A stretch of DNA of 64,000 nt from Treponema sp. (GTDB lineage: Bacteria; Spirochaetota; Spirochaetia; Treponematales; Treponemataceae), in contig JAFLSN010000005.1 in NCBI GenBank assembly GCA_022510905.1, positions 48,485 through 112,484 of the forward strand. Direction: 5' to 3'. Each line of letters begins with the position of its first letter. The first letter of the stretch is position 1. The translations under genes were made by a program, and so were the position numbers. Shown here one piece after another: positions 35,851 through 44,520 of this stretch. The notes under the pieces were generated by a model that worked only from the letters and a program-made list of their open reading frames with translations, searched no databases and was not told the origin of the DNA.

Positions 35851-37911
35851 TTACCGCAGATAGACCATTAGCAGCATTATGTCGCTGTTACGTATGCCGC
35901 TGATTCTGGAGGCTTGGCCCAATGTACGTGGACGGATTTTTTCAAGTTTGGCGCGGCTTTCAGCAGAAAGTGCCACTATTGTGCTGTAATCAAAATCGGC
36001 CGGAATATGAGCCTGTTCCATTCGGTGCAGCTTGGCAACCCGTGCGTCCTGCTTTTGAATGTAGTAGCGGTATTTAAAATCTTCCTGCGCAAGAGTCCAT
36101 TCGGCTTCGCTTGTACCGGCGGGGCGTTCTGCTTCAGGATTTTCGGCAAGAAGTGCCACCGCAAGGTCAACCCGGTCATATTTTGCACATGTTTTTTCCC
36201 ACAGCTGGTTTGGAGCAAGCCCCACGTTGAACGCTTTTTGCCTCAGACGGCGGTCGGCAGTATCATGCCGCAGTTTAAGCCTGTATTCGGCGCGGGCGGT
36301 AAACATGCGGTATGGTTCTTTTGTTCCCAGCGTGACCAAATCATCAATGAGCACGCCAATGTATGCTTCATCGCGTCCTAGTATCAACGGTTCATATTGC
36401 GGAATCTGATACAGAGAGCCGGACTGCACGGGGCGCAACGCACTTTCCAGAGCCCGCGTCTGCTGATAGGAAACACGCGCAATTTGTTCCAGATCCTGCG
36501 CAGAAGTATTGTATGCGTAATGTGGCGCTCCCGGTTCCGCAGATGCTGGCACACCACCCATATCTGCTGTTGAATTGCACAGCGGGCCGCACAATGTTTT
36601 GTGGGCGCGGGCATACAGCGCGGCATTTATTCCTGCCACAAGACCTTGGCCAGCCGCTTCTTCATAACCGCTGGTGCCGTTTATCTGCCCTGCAAGGAAC
36701 AGGCCGGCCACTCGTTTTGTTTCAAGCGAAGCGAACAGCTGCGTAGGCTCCACATAGTCATATTCAACTGCATATCCAGGGCGGCTCACTGTGCAGTGCG
36801 CAAAACCGGGAAGTGTGCGCAAAAAAGCATCCTGCACCGCTTCGGGAAGTGATGATGAAAAACCATTTATGTAGACTTCATCTGTTTCAAGCCCTTCTGG
36901 CTCAACAAACAACTGGTGGCGGTCGCGCTCGGCAAAACGCATCACTTTGTCTTCGATGCTCGGGCAATAACGCGGGCCTACACCATGGATTTTGCCCGAA
37001 TACAGCGGCGAACGGTGAATGTTTTTTCTGATTATATCGTGCGTTTCTTTGTTTGTGTAAACCAAATGACATGGAACCATGGGGCGCTCCACATGTTCAT
37101 GCTCAAAACTGAATGGCACCACAACAGCGTCTCCCTCTTGACGTTCCAGCACAGAAAAATCAACACTGTGTCCAAGCACACGCGGTGGAGTTCCTGTTTT
37201 AAGCCGACCGGTCGTAAAACCAAGCCGATGCAGGCTGTCCGTAAGACCGAACGCGCCACTTTCACCCAGGCGGCCGCAAGGCGCATCGTATTCACCGATA
37301 AAAATACGCCCACCCAAAAATGTGCCCGTTGTGAGCACGGCGGTCCTCACCGGAATGATTCTGCCACGTTCTGTAACAACACCAATTATTTTTTGGCGCA
37401 TACCGCTTTTGGCGGCTTCGCTAATATATTCAGCATGAATGTTGCCCCTCACTTCCCCTGGAATGCTGCCGCGCTCTGCAATGCTGTCAGAATGCTCTGG
37501 AAGCGCGGTTTCCGAAGCTACAGTGAGTATGTCAACAACGGTATCCATGAATGTACAGAGATTCGGCGTTGTTTCAAGCGTTTTTCGGGCAAGCTGGGCA
37601 TACAGCGTTTTGTCTGCCTGGGAACGCGGAGCTTGCACCGCAGGGCCACGGCTCTTGTTCAGCAGCCGAAACTGTATCATTGAATCGTCAATCAGTTTTG
37701 CCATTTGGCCGCCAAGCGCATCAATTTCACGCACTATATTTCCCTTGGCTATTCCCCCAATGGAAGGATTGCACGACATGCGCCCGATTGTGTCGATGCT
37801 TTGCGTGATGAGCACGGTCTTTAGCCCCATGCGGGCACTGGCAAGCGCGGCCTCTATTCCTGCATGACCTCCACCGCACACGGCAACGTCAAAAGCTTCA
37901 TAAAAAGACAT
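35851..37911 (-). CDS. mnmG: tRNA uridine-5-carboxymethylaminomethyl modification enzyme MnmG
   Basis: This FAD protein works with MnmE to modify the wobble uridine of several tRNAs. It shows [18 protein letters not shown] (FAD binding), [41 protein letters not shown] and the C-terminal [18 protein letters not shown] and [15 protein letters not shown]. Length from 37911 is 686, slightly above the usual 620-640 because of an insert around residues 130-160. The start is set by the conserved N-terminus and by a TTGTGT-17-TATACT promoter ending 11 nt upstream. Confidence 0.96.
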   Translation of the reverse strand: MSFYEAFDVAVCGGGHAGIEAALASARMGLKTVLITQSIDTIGRMSCNPSIGGIAKGNIVREIDALGGQMAKLIDDSMIQFRLLNKSRGPAVQAPRSQADKTLYAQLARKTLETTPNLCTFMDTVVDILTVASETALPEHSDSIAERGSIPGEVRGNIHAEYISEAAKSGMRQKIIGVVTERGRIIPVRTAVLTTGTFLGGRIFIGEYDAPCGRLGESGAFGLTDSLHRLGFTTGRLKTGTPPRVLGHSVDFSVLERQEGDAVVVPFSFEHEHVERPMVPCHLVYTNKETHDIIRKNIHRSPLYSGKIHGVGPRYCPSIEDKVMRFAERDRHQLFVEPEGLETDEVYINGFSSSLPEAVQDAFLRTLPGFAHCTVSRPGYAVEYDYVEPTQLFASLETKRVAGLFLAGQINGTSGYEEAAGQGLVAGINAALYARAHKTLCGPLCNSTADMGGVPASAEPGAPHYAYNTSAQDLEQIARVSYQQTRALESALRPVQSGSLYQIPQYEPLILGRDEAYIGVLIDDLVTLGTKEPYRMFTARAEYRLKLRHDTADRRLRQKAFNVGLAPNQLWEKTCAKYDRVDLAVALLAENPEAERPAGTSEAEWTLAQEDFKYRYYIQKQDARVAKLHRMEQAHIPADFDYSTIVALSAESRAKLEKIRPRTLGQASRISGIRNSDIMLLMVYLR

Positions 37912-37922
37912 AGGTGCCAATG

Positions 37923-37951
37923 AGTATAACGGATTTGGTCTGAACACACAA
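37923..37951 (-). promoter_or_regulatory. Promoter of mnmG
   Basis: TTGTGT (37951-37946), 17 nt, TATACT (37928-37923) on the minus strand. The start codon is 11 nt on. Confidence 0.55.
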
Positions 37952-37965
37952 TGAGGCTTGAAAAT

Positions 37966-38529
37966 TTAGAGCGCAGACTCGCCAGGATAAAAGCAGAGAC
38001 GGATTATAGCGTCAATTTCTTTTGATTTTGAATCGAGCCTGAACTGCTTTGCAGGCACAAAACGCAGCCGATAATCCCCCGATTGGTCGCGGGCTATCGT
38101 AGGAAAAAAATCCGTTACGTGATTTTCGTATCTGAGCCAACAGCACAGGTACACAAAGTTGTCACCATATGTGTACAGGTCTTTTTCCGTGAGCGAACAT
38201 ACAACGGAATCATTTTTGATAAATGTGTATTGAGTACCCAGACTGACATTCGCATCCTGAATGGTTTTGTACAGATTGTAGGCAGCCAGCAGCTCCCGCT
38301 TGTCAGAATCGATGGCGGCGGCATCAGAAGATTTTTCGCCAAGCGTTTTGTACGGATAACGGTATTTTTTGTATGTGTCCAAAACAGTGAGCTTGAACGC
38401 TTCGTCTGCATCATTCACTTTGATTTGCAGAATCTCATCTTCTGTGTATGTATGCGCAGGCTCACCCGCAGGATTTGCCTGCGTAAAACGGTGGAGTTTG
38501 TCTGCAAAAGCGGAAAACGGGTCTTTCAT
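37966..38529 (-). CDS. Conserved-looking protein of unknown function
   Basis: The 187-residue product has no signal peptide, membrane span or recognised motif. It is hydrophilic, rich in Tyr, Asp and Lys, with predicted mixed helices and strands. Its ATG is 2 bp downstream of the tRNA-Gly gene on the same strand, so it may be expressed from the tRNA promoter, and it ends just upstream of the mnmG promoter. Codon use and length look like a real gene. No function is proposed. Confidence 0.65.
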   Translation of the reverse strand: MKDPFSAFADKLHRFTQANPAGEPAHTYTEDEILQIKVNDADEAFKLTVLDTYKKYRYPYKTLGEKSSDAAAIDSDKRELLAAYNLYKTIQDANVSLGTQYTFIKNDSVVCSLTEKDLYTYGDNFVYLCCWLRYENHVTDFFPTIARDQSGDYRLRFVPAKQFRLDSKSKEIDAIIRLCFYPGESAL

Positions 38530-38531
38530 TC

Positions 38532-38602
38532 AGCGGCGAACGGGAGTCGAACCCGCCTGTCGGGCTTGGGAAGCCAGCATAATACCGATATATGATCGCC
38601 GC
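38532..38602 (-). tRNA. tRNA-Gly (anticodon CCC)
   Basis: On the minus strand the acceptor stem GCGGCGA/TCGCCGC folds with discriminator U. The T arm is GCGGGTTCGACTCCCGT and the anticodon loop TTCCCAA gives CCC. The anticodon stem CTGGC/GCCCG has one U-C mismatch. CCA is not encoded. Confidence 0.85.
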
Positions 38603-38721
38603 AAAACAAGTGGTGCACAACACCCCACACTCATTTTTTAGTATATCGAAAAATCAAAAACTGCGCAATACTTGAACAACATGCCATAAACCGGCCGCAA
38701 ATCCGCCGAGTGCGTCTTTGA

Positions 38722-38805
38722 TTTGTGCGGAAAAGTATATACCGTGTTTCTGCTAAGCTGGACATGGCTTGAAGCCTTGCCTCTGCGTTAGGGTGTGTTG
38801 ATTTT
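38722..38805 (+). repeat. Intergenic repeat, short form (copy E)
   Basis: It starts TTTGTGCGGAAAAGTATATA, contains GGCTTGAAGCC and ends GGTGTGTTGATTTT. It lacks the middle part of the long copies at 53469 and 60858. Confidence 0.65.
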
Positions 38806-38838
38806 GCTCGTTGCTATTGAATCGTTCTGCGGCGAGTT

Positions 38839-38867
38839 TTGACAGTGCCTTTTCCTTGTGCTATATT
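38839..38867 (+). promoter_or_regulatory. Promoter of rel
   Basis: TTGACA, 17 nt, TATATT, the best sigma-70-type match in the window. It overlaps the 5' end of the open frame and so excludes any start before about 38875. Confidence 0.75.
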
Positions 38868-38886
38868 AAACCAGCAGGGGAGCGGG

Positions 38887-40797
38887 ATGAAGACAGAAAC
38901 ATTTGACACAAACACAACGGAAACAAATCCGCAGGTTCTGATTGACACCTTCTTTGTTCATTTTTCAGATTTATACACACAGGACGATGAGCAGAAAATC
39001 CGCGCGGCATGGGATTTTTTGATTGAAAAAACAGGCTCGTTAGTCAGAAGCTGCGGCAAGCCGTACTACCTGCACCCCATGCGTGTTGCCTGTGTGCTTG
39101 CAGAAAGCAGTCTCGGAGCCGACTGCATTGTCGCAGGATTTTTTCACAACATCCTCGATGTTGATTCAGATTGCCTTGGCCAGATTGAAGCACAGTTCGG
39201 AAAAGACGTTGCCACCATCTGCAACGGCACCGCAAAAATCACCAATCTAAAGATAAACAGCAAGAACCTGCACGAAGCCGACAGTATCCGCAAAATGCTG
39301 TTTGCCATGGTTGACGACATTCGCGTTATCCTTGTAAAACTGGCAGACCGGCTTGACCGAATGCGCAATTTAAAGTCAGTAAGCGAAGAAGCCCAACGCG
39401 CCGTGGCAAAAGAAGTTATAGACATATGGGCACCTCTTGCTGGACGTTTAGGCATGAAAGACGTAAAAAATGAAATGGAAGATTTGAGCCTCAAATATTC
39501 CAACCCGGAAGCCTTTCAGCAAATCAAAGCGATTGTGGCGCAAAAAAAAGACGAGCGCGAAGAATACCTGCAAGGTGCTGTAAAAAAAATCTACACAGCA
39601 ACGGAACGCATCGGCATCCACGTGAACATCACCAGCCGCGCGAAGCATTTTTATTCAATCTACCAGAAGATGCGCAAACGCAATAAAGAAGCAGGCGAAC
39701 TGTACGACCTGCTCGCGCTCAGAATCATTTGCGACGAAGTGGGCGACTGCTACACGCTCATCGGCATTGTGCACAGCCTGTGGAAACCGCTCGATGGACG
39801 TTTTAAAGATTACATCGCAATGCCCAAGGCAAACGGCTACCAGTCTCTGCACACCACCGTAATGTGCGAAGGAAAGCCTCTGGAAATTCAGATTCGCACG
39901 CAGAAAATGCACACAGTTGCCGAACATGGTGTTGCCTCGCACTGGTTGTACAAAAAGGGCACCAACCGCGACATGGTAAAAGCCCAGGATTTGAGCATAA
40001 TCAACCAGCTGCGGGAACTGCGCGACAACCATGTAAATGATGAATCGTTTTTTGCCCAGCTCAAAAATGAACTGCTCGGAGATGAAATCTACGTGTTTAC
40101 GCCCAAGGGAGATGTCAAGCAGCTTCCGGCTGGCGCAAACGCCATTGATTTTGCCTACACCATTCATTCCGCGGTGGGCGAAAAAATCGTAGGCGCCAAA
40201 GCCGATGGAAAAATCATTCCGCTTACCGCGCCGCTACAGAACACGCAGATTGTTGAAGTGCTCACAAACCCTCAGGCGCACCCCACGCAGGGCCAGCTCA
40301 AAATAGTAAAAACCGCAAAGGCACGGCAGCGCATCCATGCATGGCTTTCAGCAAACGACCCTACATTTATCGACAAAGATTTGGTTGCCAAGCACGAAGC
40401 CGAACACGCCGCGAACACGCTCTATTCGCGCCATGTTGCCGAACAGCGCGCCACCGAAGGAAAGCACCGCAAGCCCAAAAAAACGGAAACGCAATACACC
40501 GGCAAAATACGCATCGAAAACTCCACCAATTTTTTGGTGACAATCGCGCAGTGTTGCAACCCGGTTCCGGGCGACCCGATAGTGGGCTACGTGAGCCGTT
40601 CTCGCGGAATAACCATTCACGCCGCAACATGCCTGACGTTTTTGCGCATTCCCAACATTGAGCAACGCAGCGTACACGTGGAATGGGACACCACCATAAA
40701 ACCAAAAGATGAAAAGACCGCCGCAAAAGAAGCAAAACTCAAAGAACGCGCCAAAGAAAAATCCATAGAAAAAACAAAATTCCCAAAACAGCGTTAG
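38887..40797 (+). CDS. rel: RelA/SpoT-family (p)ppGpp synthetase with an altered HD hydrolase motif
   Basis: The 636-residue stringent-response enzyme has an N-terminal HD region, a synthetase domain with RFKDYIAMPKANGYQSLH (RFKD 305-308), a TGS domain (about 398-458) and a conserved-cysteine domain (AQCCNPVPGDPIVG). In the hydrolase region His63 (YLHPMRVA) and Asp154 (KLADRLDRMR) are kept, but the usual HDxxED appears as HNILDV (87-92), which loses key acidic residues. The usual C-terminal ACT domain is replaced by a Lys/Glu-rich tail. It may therefore be mainly a synthetase even though RFKD is typical of bifunctional enzymes. AGGGGAG precedes ATG 38887. Confidence 0.92.
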   Translation: MKTETFDTNTTETNPQVLIDTFFVHFSDLYTQDDEQKIRAAWDFLIEKTGSLVRSCGKPYYLHPMRVACVLAESSLGADCIVAGFFHNILDVDSDCLGQIEAQFGKDVATICNGTAKITNLKINSKNLHEADSIRKMLFAMVDDIRVILVKLADRLDRMRNLKSVSEEAQRAVAKEVIDIWAPLAGRLGMKDVKNEMEDLSLKYSNPEAFQQIKAIVAQKKDEREEYLQGAVKKIYTATERIGIHVNITSRAKHFYSIYQKMRKRNKEAGELYDLLALRIICDEVGDCYTLIGIVHSLWKPLDGRFKDYIAMPKANGYQSLHTTVMCEGKPLEIQIRTQKMHTVAEHGVASHWLYKKGTNRDMVKAQDLSIINQLRELRDNHVNDESFFAQLKNELLGDEIYVFTPKGDVKQLPAGANAIDFAYTIHSAVGEKIVGAKADGKIIPLTAPLQNTQIVEVLTNPQAHPTQGQLKIVKTAKARQRIHAWLSANDPTFIDKDLVAKHEAEHAANTLYSRHVAEQRATEGKHRKPKKTETQYTGKIRIENSTNFLVTIAQCCNPVPGDPIVGYVSRSRGITIHAATCLTFLRIPNIEQRSVHVEWDTTIKPKDEKTAAKEAKLKERAKEKSIEKTKFPKQR

Positions 40798-40933
40798 CAG
40801 ATAAACGCCCCCTGCCCCGCATAAAAACATGGCGCATTTTTGTACGGCAGTTGCCACGCTGCAATCGGAAACGGCCAAAGCAGGTGAACGCATCAACTAC
40901 GCTCATCTGCTACTGCCGCTTGTTCTGCGGTTT

Positions 40934-41695
40934 TCAGATACGTAAACCTGTGGCGGCTACGCCAAGTCCGAACAGCGCAAAATCTGCGCGGGCTGGGTCT
41001 CCGGGAAAAACTTCATTCATGGCTGCTGTAAGTCGTTCTGCCGTTTTTCGGGTGGCGGAAGCGTTTGGAGGCAAAAGTTCCATGCGCACGGCCTCCTGCA
41101 ATACGTGGACATCAAGCGGAATAAGCAAGTCGCTGGGCAAAATCCATGTCCATAAGCCCAGGTCAACAGGGGAAGAGCGCCGCACCATCCACCGCAGGAA
41201 CATGTGTATCCGCTTGTTGGCGCAGTTTTTTCCTTTGGGCACAAGACGCGATTCTGGAAACGCCGAGGCTATAAGTTCCGGAAGCGGACATTCAGATTCA
41301 TTGTATTTTTTGCGGAAAAATTCACCGGGCGTAACGGCCTGTTCCAGGACAGAGGCAAGTTCAGAAAAAAAACTCTGCATGTCATCATAGGAATAGAAAC
41401 GATAGAATTTTTTTGCGCCGTGCAAAAAACTTGTTTTGTATGCGCCTTCTGCAAGCCACGCTGAAATCGAGCCGGAAGCTTCATCTGCCGTCTGGAGAAT
41501 CGCGCGGATTTTTGGCAGGAATTGTGTGCGCGCACCAAACGCAAGCATGGCTGCAATAAAACTGGCGCACTCAACGTCTGCAATCCGGGAGAAATCATAC
41601 CACCGCAAGAACTGCGAAGGGTCGTTGTCGCAAAAACTTGCTGTCTCATATTCATTTGCAAGACAAACAAGACGCTGTTTAAGGGTTTCAGTCAT
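40934..41695 (-). CDS. TIGR02757/DUF2400 family protein
   Basis: This 253-residue cytosolic protein matches the TIGR02757 family in pattern: DNDPSQFLRWY near the start, then ASFIAAMLAFGARTQFLPKI, KRIHMFLRWMVRRSSPVDLG and LIPLDVHVLQEA, ending with a helix-hairpin-helix-like ADFALFGLGV. Family members have an HhH-GPD-like fold and no proven reaction. A TTGACT-17-TATACA promoter ends 8 nt before the ATG and there is no ribosome site, so it is another predicted leaderless gene. Confidence 0.82.
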   Translation of the reverse strand: MTETLKQRLVCLANEYETASFCDNDPSQFLRWYDFSRIADVECASFIAAMLAFGARTQFLPKIRAILQTADEASGSISAWLAEGAYKTSFLHGAKKFYRFYSYDDMQSFFSELASVLEQAVTPGEFFRKKYNESECPLPELIASAFPESRLVPKGKNCANKRIHMFLRWMVRRSSPVDLGLWTWILPSDLLIPLDVHVLQEAVRMELLPPNASATRKTAERLTAAMNEVFPGDPARADFALFGLGVAATGLRI

Positions 41696-41703
41696 ACTTT
41701 ATG

Positions 41704-41732
41704 TGTATACGCTATTTGCCTTGGGAAGTCAA
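41704..41732 (-). promoter_or_regulatory. Promoter of the TIGR02757 gene
   Basis: TTGACT (41732-41727), 17 nt, TATACA (41709-41704) on the minus strand; the ATG comes after 8 nt. Confidence 0.65.
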
Positions 41733-41795
41733 CAACAGACAAAAAGCGCAGTGTTTTTTCAGCCTTTGTAAAATCCTGCTGACGTGTCATTTATA

Positions 41796-41804
41796 CCCCC
41801 CCCC
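41796..41804 (-). repeat. Poly-G tract (9 G on the minus strand)
   Basis: Read on the minus strand the nine G residues run directly into TATAAA. Read on the plus strand the C run ends one base before the TTGTAA -35 box of the AIM24 gene. The tract thus sits between two divergent genes. Confidence 0.6.
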
Positions 41805-41805
41805 G

Positions 41806-41834
41806 TTGTAATTTAAACCGCCAGATGATATAAT
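41806..41834 (+). promoter_or_regulatory. Promoter of the AIM24 gene
   Basis: TTGTAA, 17 nt, TATAAT. An in-frame ATG overlaps the -10 box and cannot be used; AAGGAGA lies 8 nt before the chosen ATG at 41869. Confidence 0.7.
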
Positions 41835-41868
41835 GCCAAACATCAATAAAATGAAGGAGATTCCATCT

Positions 41869-42732
41869 ATGGGAACGGTTACAATCGGCAATTTTTTTGA
41901 CAACAAAAACATTGCCCAAAAAGAAAGCGGTGGATGTTTTACCGTTTATGAACATCAGAACGATTTGAGCGTCACACCGGAAACATCGTCTGTTTCATAT
42001 TTTATGCAGCAGATGAACGTGCGGAAGCGTCAGGTTCTTTGCAAGCTTGAAGGAAATTCAATAAAACTTCAGGCAGGAGCAATGCAGTGGATATCTGGAA
42101 ATGTGCAGATGCAGTCGGGTGTAAAATCCATGGGCTCGTTGTTGGGCAAAATGGTAAAAGGCGCAATAACCGGAGAATCTGCCGTAAAGCCGCTCTACTC
42201 TGGCACAGGCTACGTTATGCTTGAACCCACGTACAGGCATCTGCTTATAGAAAAGGTGGATGAATGGGGTAGCGGAATCGTGCTTGACGATGGACTTTTT
42301 CTTGCCTGCGACGCTGAAATCCAAGAGTCAATTTCACGGCGAACAAACATTTCATCTGCGCTTCTTGGCGGCGAAGGATTGTTCAACCTGTGCCTTTCCG
42401 GAGCCGGGTATTGTGTCCTTGAATCCCCTGTTCCACGGGAAGAACTGATACAGTTTGATTTGGATGACAGCAGCGTAAAAATTGATGGCAATATGGCCAT
42501 TGCGTGGTCTTCATCACTCAATTTTACTGTTGAAAAAGCTGCAAATTCACTTGTCGGCTCCGCATTGAGCGGGGAAGGTTTTGTGAATGTGTACAGCGGA
42601 ACAGGAAAAATCCTGATGGCACCAACCATAAATGGCACCGTGCACGACAACAGCACAAAAGGTCCTAGAAACGGCAAGTCAAATTCCTCACACGGAATTA
42701 TTTCCAGCGTGGCAAACAGCCTTCGTGCATAA
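41869..42732 (+). CDS. AIM24 family protein
   Basis: The 287-residue protein shows the repetitive beta-structure of the AIM24 (DUF124/TIGR00266) family, with glycine-rich turns such as MQWISGNVQMQSG, LYSGTGYVMLEP, LLGGEGLFNLCLSGAGYCVL and LSGEGFVNVYSGTGKILMAP. Bacterial members have no established biochemical role. No signal peptide is present. The start is set by a strong ribosome site and by the promoter position. Expression may be affected by the adjoining C9 tract. Confidence 0.88.
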   Translation: MGTVTIGNFFDNKNIAQKESGGCFTVYEHQNDLSVTPETSSVSYFMQQMNVRKRQVLCKLEGNSIKLQAGAMQWISGNVQMQSGVKSMGSLLGKMVKGAITGESAVKPLYSGTGYVMLEPTYRHLLIEKVDEWGSGIVLDDGLFLACDAEIQESISRRTNISSALLGGEGLFNLCLSGAGYCVLESPVPREELIQFDLDDSSVKIDGNMAIAWSSSLNFTVEKAANSLVGSALSGEGFVNVYSGTGKILMAPTINGTVHDNSTKGPRNGKSNSSHGIISSVANSLRA

Positions 42733-42786
42733 AAAAGAAGCGGCGGCAAAGCTCAGGAAAACCCAGCCTGCCGCCGAACGCTTTTT
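42731..42786. terminator. Bidirectional terminator
   Basis: CGGCGGCA/TGCCGCCG, with T runs on each side (GCTTTTT to the right, AAAAAAG to the left), between two convergent genes. Confidence 0.8.
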
Positions 42787-42794
42787 CTCAAATA

Positions 42795-43160
42795 CTATTG
42801 CTTTTTGAAGATTCCTATGTTTGTAACCATCTTACCATCTTCGATTTTCTTTGCCGCCACCTTTACTTTTTTCAACTTGATGGTATAGCCTTTCTTGGAA
42901 GTTGTCCAAGTCAAAGCGTCTCCAGCCTGGTCTACACCAGTGCCATCTGCATAGAATGTCCATTCGTACTTGCTGAGCTTCCATGTTCCAACAATCGGAG
43001 GCTCTTCCACTTCGGCAACAGCAGGTGTCTCGCCTTCATTTGCAGCCGCAGGTTCTTCCGCTTCGGCAACAACAACCGTCTCGTCCTCATTTGCAACCTC
43101 AACATCTTCCGCAACTGCAAACGCTGACATCATGGCAAAAGCTGCAAAGAAAATAAACAT
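42795..43160 (-). CDS. Small acidic secreted protein, start codon uncertain
   Basis: The product has a signal peptide (MFIFFAAFAMMSAFAVA), an acidic Glu/Ala/Val-rich linker with two similar phrases (VVVAEAEEPAAANEGET and PAVAEVEEPP) and a small beta domain with GTWKLSKYEWTFYADGTG, like lipocalin-type modules. GGAG is correctly spaced (7 nt) for an ATG at 43168, which is one base out of frame because the A run after it has six A residues; with seven the protein would begin MKKMFIFF. As written, translation must start at 43160, 15 nt from the ribosome site. Confidence 0.65.
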   Translation of the reverse strand: MFIFFAAFAMMSAFAVAEDVEVANEDETVVVAEAEEPAAANEGETPAVAEVEEPPIVGTWKLSKYEWTFYADGTGVDQAGDALTWTTSKKGYTIKLKKVKVAAKKIEDGKMVTNIGIFKKQ

Positions 43161-43280
43161 TTTTTCATTTCATTTCTCCGTAAAAATTTATTTTACAGTA
43201 ATGCTACTATGAATAATTATGGACATGTCAACAATTCGCCGGTATTTTGAGAATAATTTTGGCCATTTACCAGTTAAATC

Positions 43281-43772
43281 GTAAAGTAGGTTTTCTATTT
43301 CCCGGCCACCAATACTTCTGGACAAAGTAGAAAATCTACCGGCCCGCCTTCGTCTGCGGCAGCAAAGTAGATTTTCTACTTCCCGGCCGACAGCAGTTCC
43401 GAGCAAAGTAGAAAGTCTACCGGCCAGCTTCCGTCTGCGGCAGCAAAGTAGGTTTTCTATCTCCCGGCCGACAGCAGTTCTTGGCAAAGTAGAAAATCTA
43501 TCGGCCAGCTTCCGCCTGCGGCGAGCAAAGTAGATTTTCTATCTCACAGCCGACAGCAGTTCTGAGCAAAGTAGAAAGTCTACCGACCCGCCTCCGTCTG
43601 CGGCAGCAAAGTAGATTTTCTATCTCTCGGCCGACAGCCGTTCTGGGTGAAGTAGAAAATCTACCGGCCAGCCTCCGTCTGTGACGGCAAAGTAGGTTTT
43701 CTATCTCGCAGCCGTCCGCCGTTCTGGGCAAAGTAGAAAGTCTATCGGCCAGCCACCGTTTGCGGCAACCTA
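43281..43772. repeat. Tandem array, about six units of 81 bp
   Basis: Units start near 43281, 43361, 43442, 43523, 43604 and 43685. Each has two half-units of about 40 bp that begin CAAAGTAG; one continues ATTTTCTA and the other AAAATCTA, so GTAGATTTTCTA and TAGAAAATCTAC are inverted copies that could pair. The connecting parts are GC-rich (CGGCCGACAGCAGTTC and CCAGCTTCCGTCTGCGGC). The period is divisible by three, so long frames appear on the minus strand, but they are interrupted and lack starts. Confidence 0.85.
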
Positions 43773-44103
43773 GGATAGGATTTAAGTAGTGACAAAGCAA
43801 AGGGTTGCGGCACAAAATAAGAACAGGACTTCTATGCTCCAAGAACAGCCTTGTGGCGATACAGGCGGTTGCCGTCTGCGGCGTGAATGGAAACACCGCC
43901 AGTCGCTGCCACGGCCCTCCTGCGCATGGCAAGCCTCAGGCGGGAGCGTTCGCGAGGCGTGGCGGAAAATCGGCGAGTATGGGCTTGACTAGTCCCGCTT
44001 GGTCACGAGACTGGGGCGCGGAGTTTTGCTGCATCTGGCACTGGCAGGTCTGCCACAAACACTTGTGGTGAACCTGTCGCATTTGTGCTGCACTTAAAGG
44101 ACT
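43773..44103. other. GC-rich intergenic stretch without a gene
   Basis: No supported ORF, RNA or terminator was found between the tandem array and the DraG-like remnant. It may be decayed coding sequence. Confidence 0.4.
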
Positions 44104-44406
44104 TCACAGTAGCAACGAACTTTCAGGCAGTGGCGCTACAACCACAGGCATGGTGCTGCCTGTTACCGCGCCGATTGTGTCCGTGTCTCCGCCGAGGTTC
44201 ACGGCCGCCTCAAGCGCCTCCCTGAACGACGAGGTTTTGAGCAGGCACCACAGTGACGCTTCCAGTGTGTCCACGACATAGCCGGTGGATTTTATTCTTT
44301 CAGCTGAAAATGATTCGAGGTCTTTTAAATCCGCCGGTTTCTGGTGGGAGCTTGAAACATTGTCGCGCACCGCCTGCGGAATTGCCTTGCCGTTTTTTAG
44401 GTCCAC
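44104..44406 (-). pseudogene. C-terminal remnant of an ADP-ribosylglycohydrolase
   Basis: About 100 codons carry the hallmark of the DraG/ADP-ribosylglycohydrolase family C-terminus, GYVVDTLEASLWCLL followed by NLGGDTDTIGAVTG, where the two Asp residues bind Mg in active enzymes. The upstream two thirds of a normal 300-residue enzyme is missing and the tail after VTG is atypical. No ribosome site is visible; the first usable codon is GTG. It is probably a decayed gene. Confidence 0.75.
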
Positions 44407-44482
44407 CGCGATATGTACGTAGATTCTGCACGCCTCGCAACATTTGATACGTCTGCAACAACAAATCGGTATGTGGTCAAGC

Positions 44483-44511
44483 TTGTTTTTAAAGCTATTT
44501 TGTACTATAAT
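44483..44511 (+). promoter_or_regulatory. Promoter of the FtsX-type permease operon
   Basis: TTGTTT, 17 nt, TATAAT, and 9 nt to the ATG at 44521. The predicted transcript starts about 3 nt before the start codon. Confidence 0.7.
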
Positions 44512-44520
44512 CCAAACAGC

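Noticed and set aside
43281..43772. Possible CRISPR array
   Set aside because: The sequence between the short CAAAGTAG motifs is itself repeated in every unit, so there are no unique spacers, and no cas gene is near.
43188..43932. Two minus-strand frames with 27-residue repeats
   Set aside because: They arise because the 81-bp DNA period is divisible by three; they are interrupted, have no ribosome site and follow the DNA repeat exactly.
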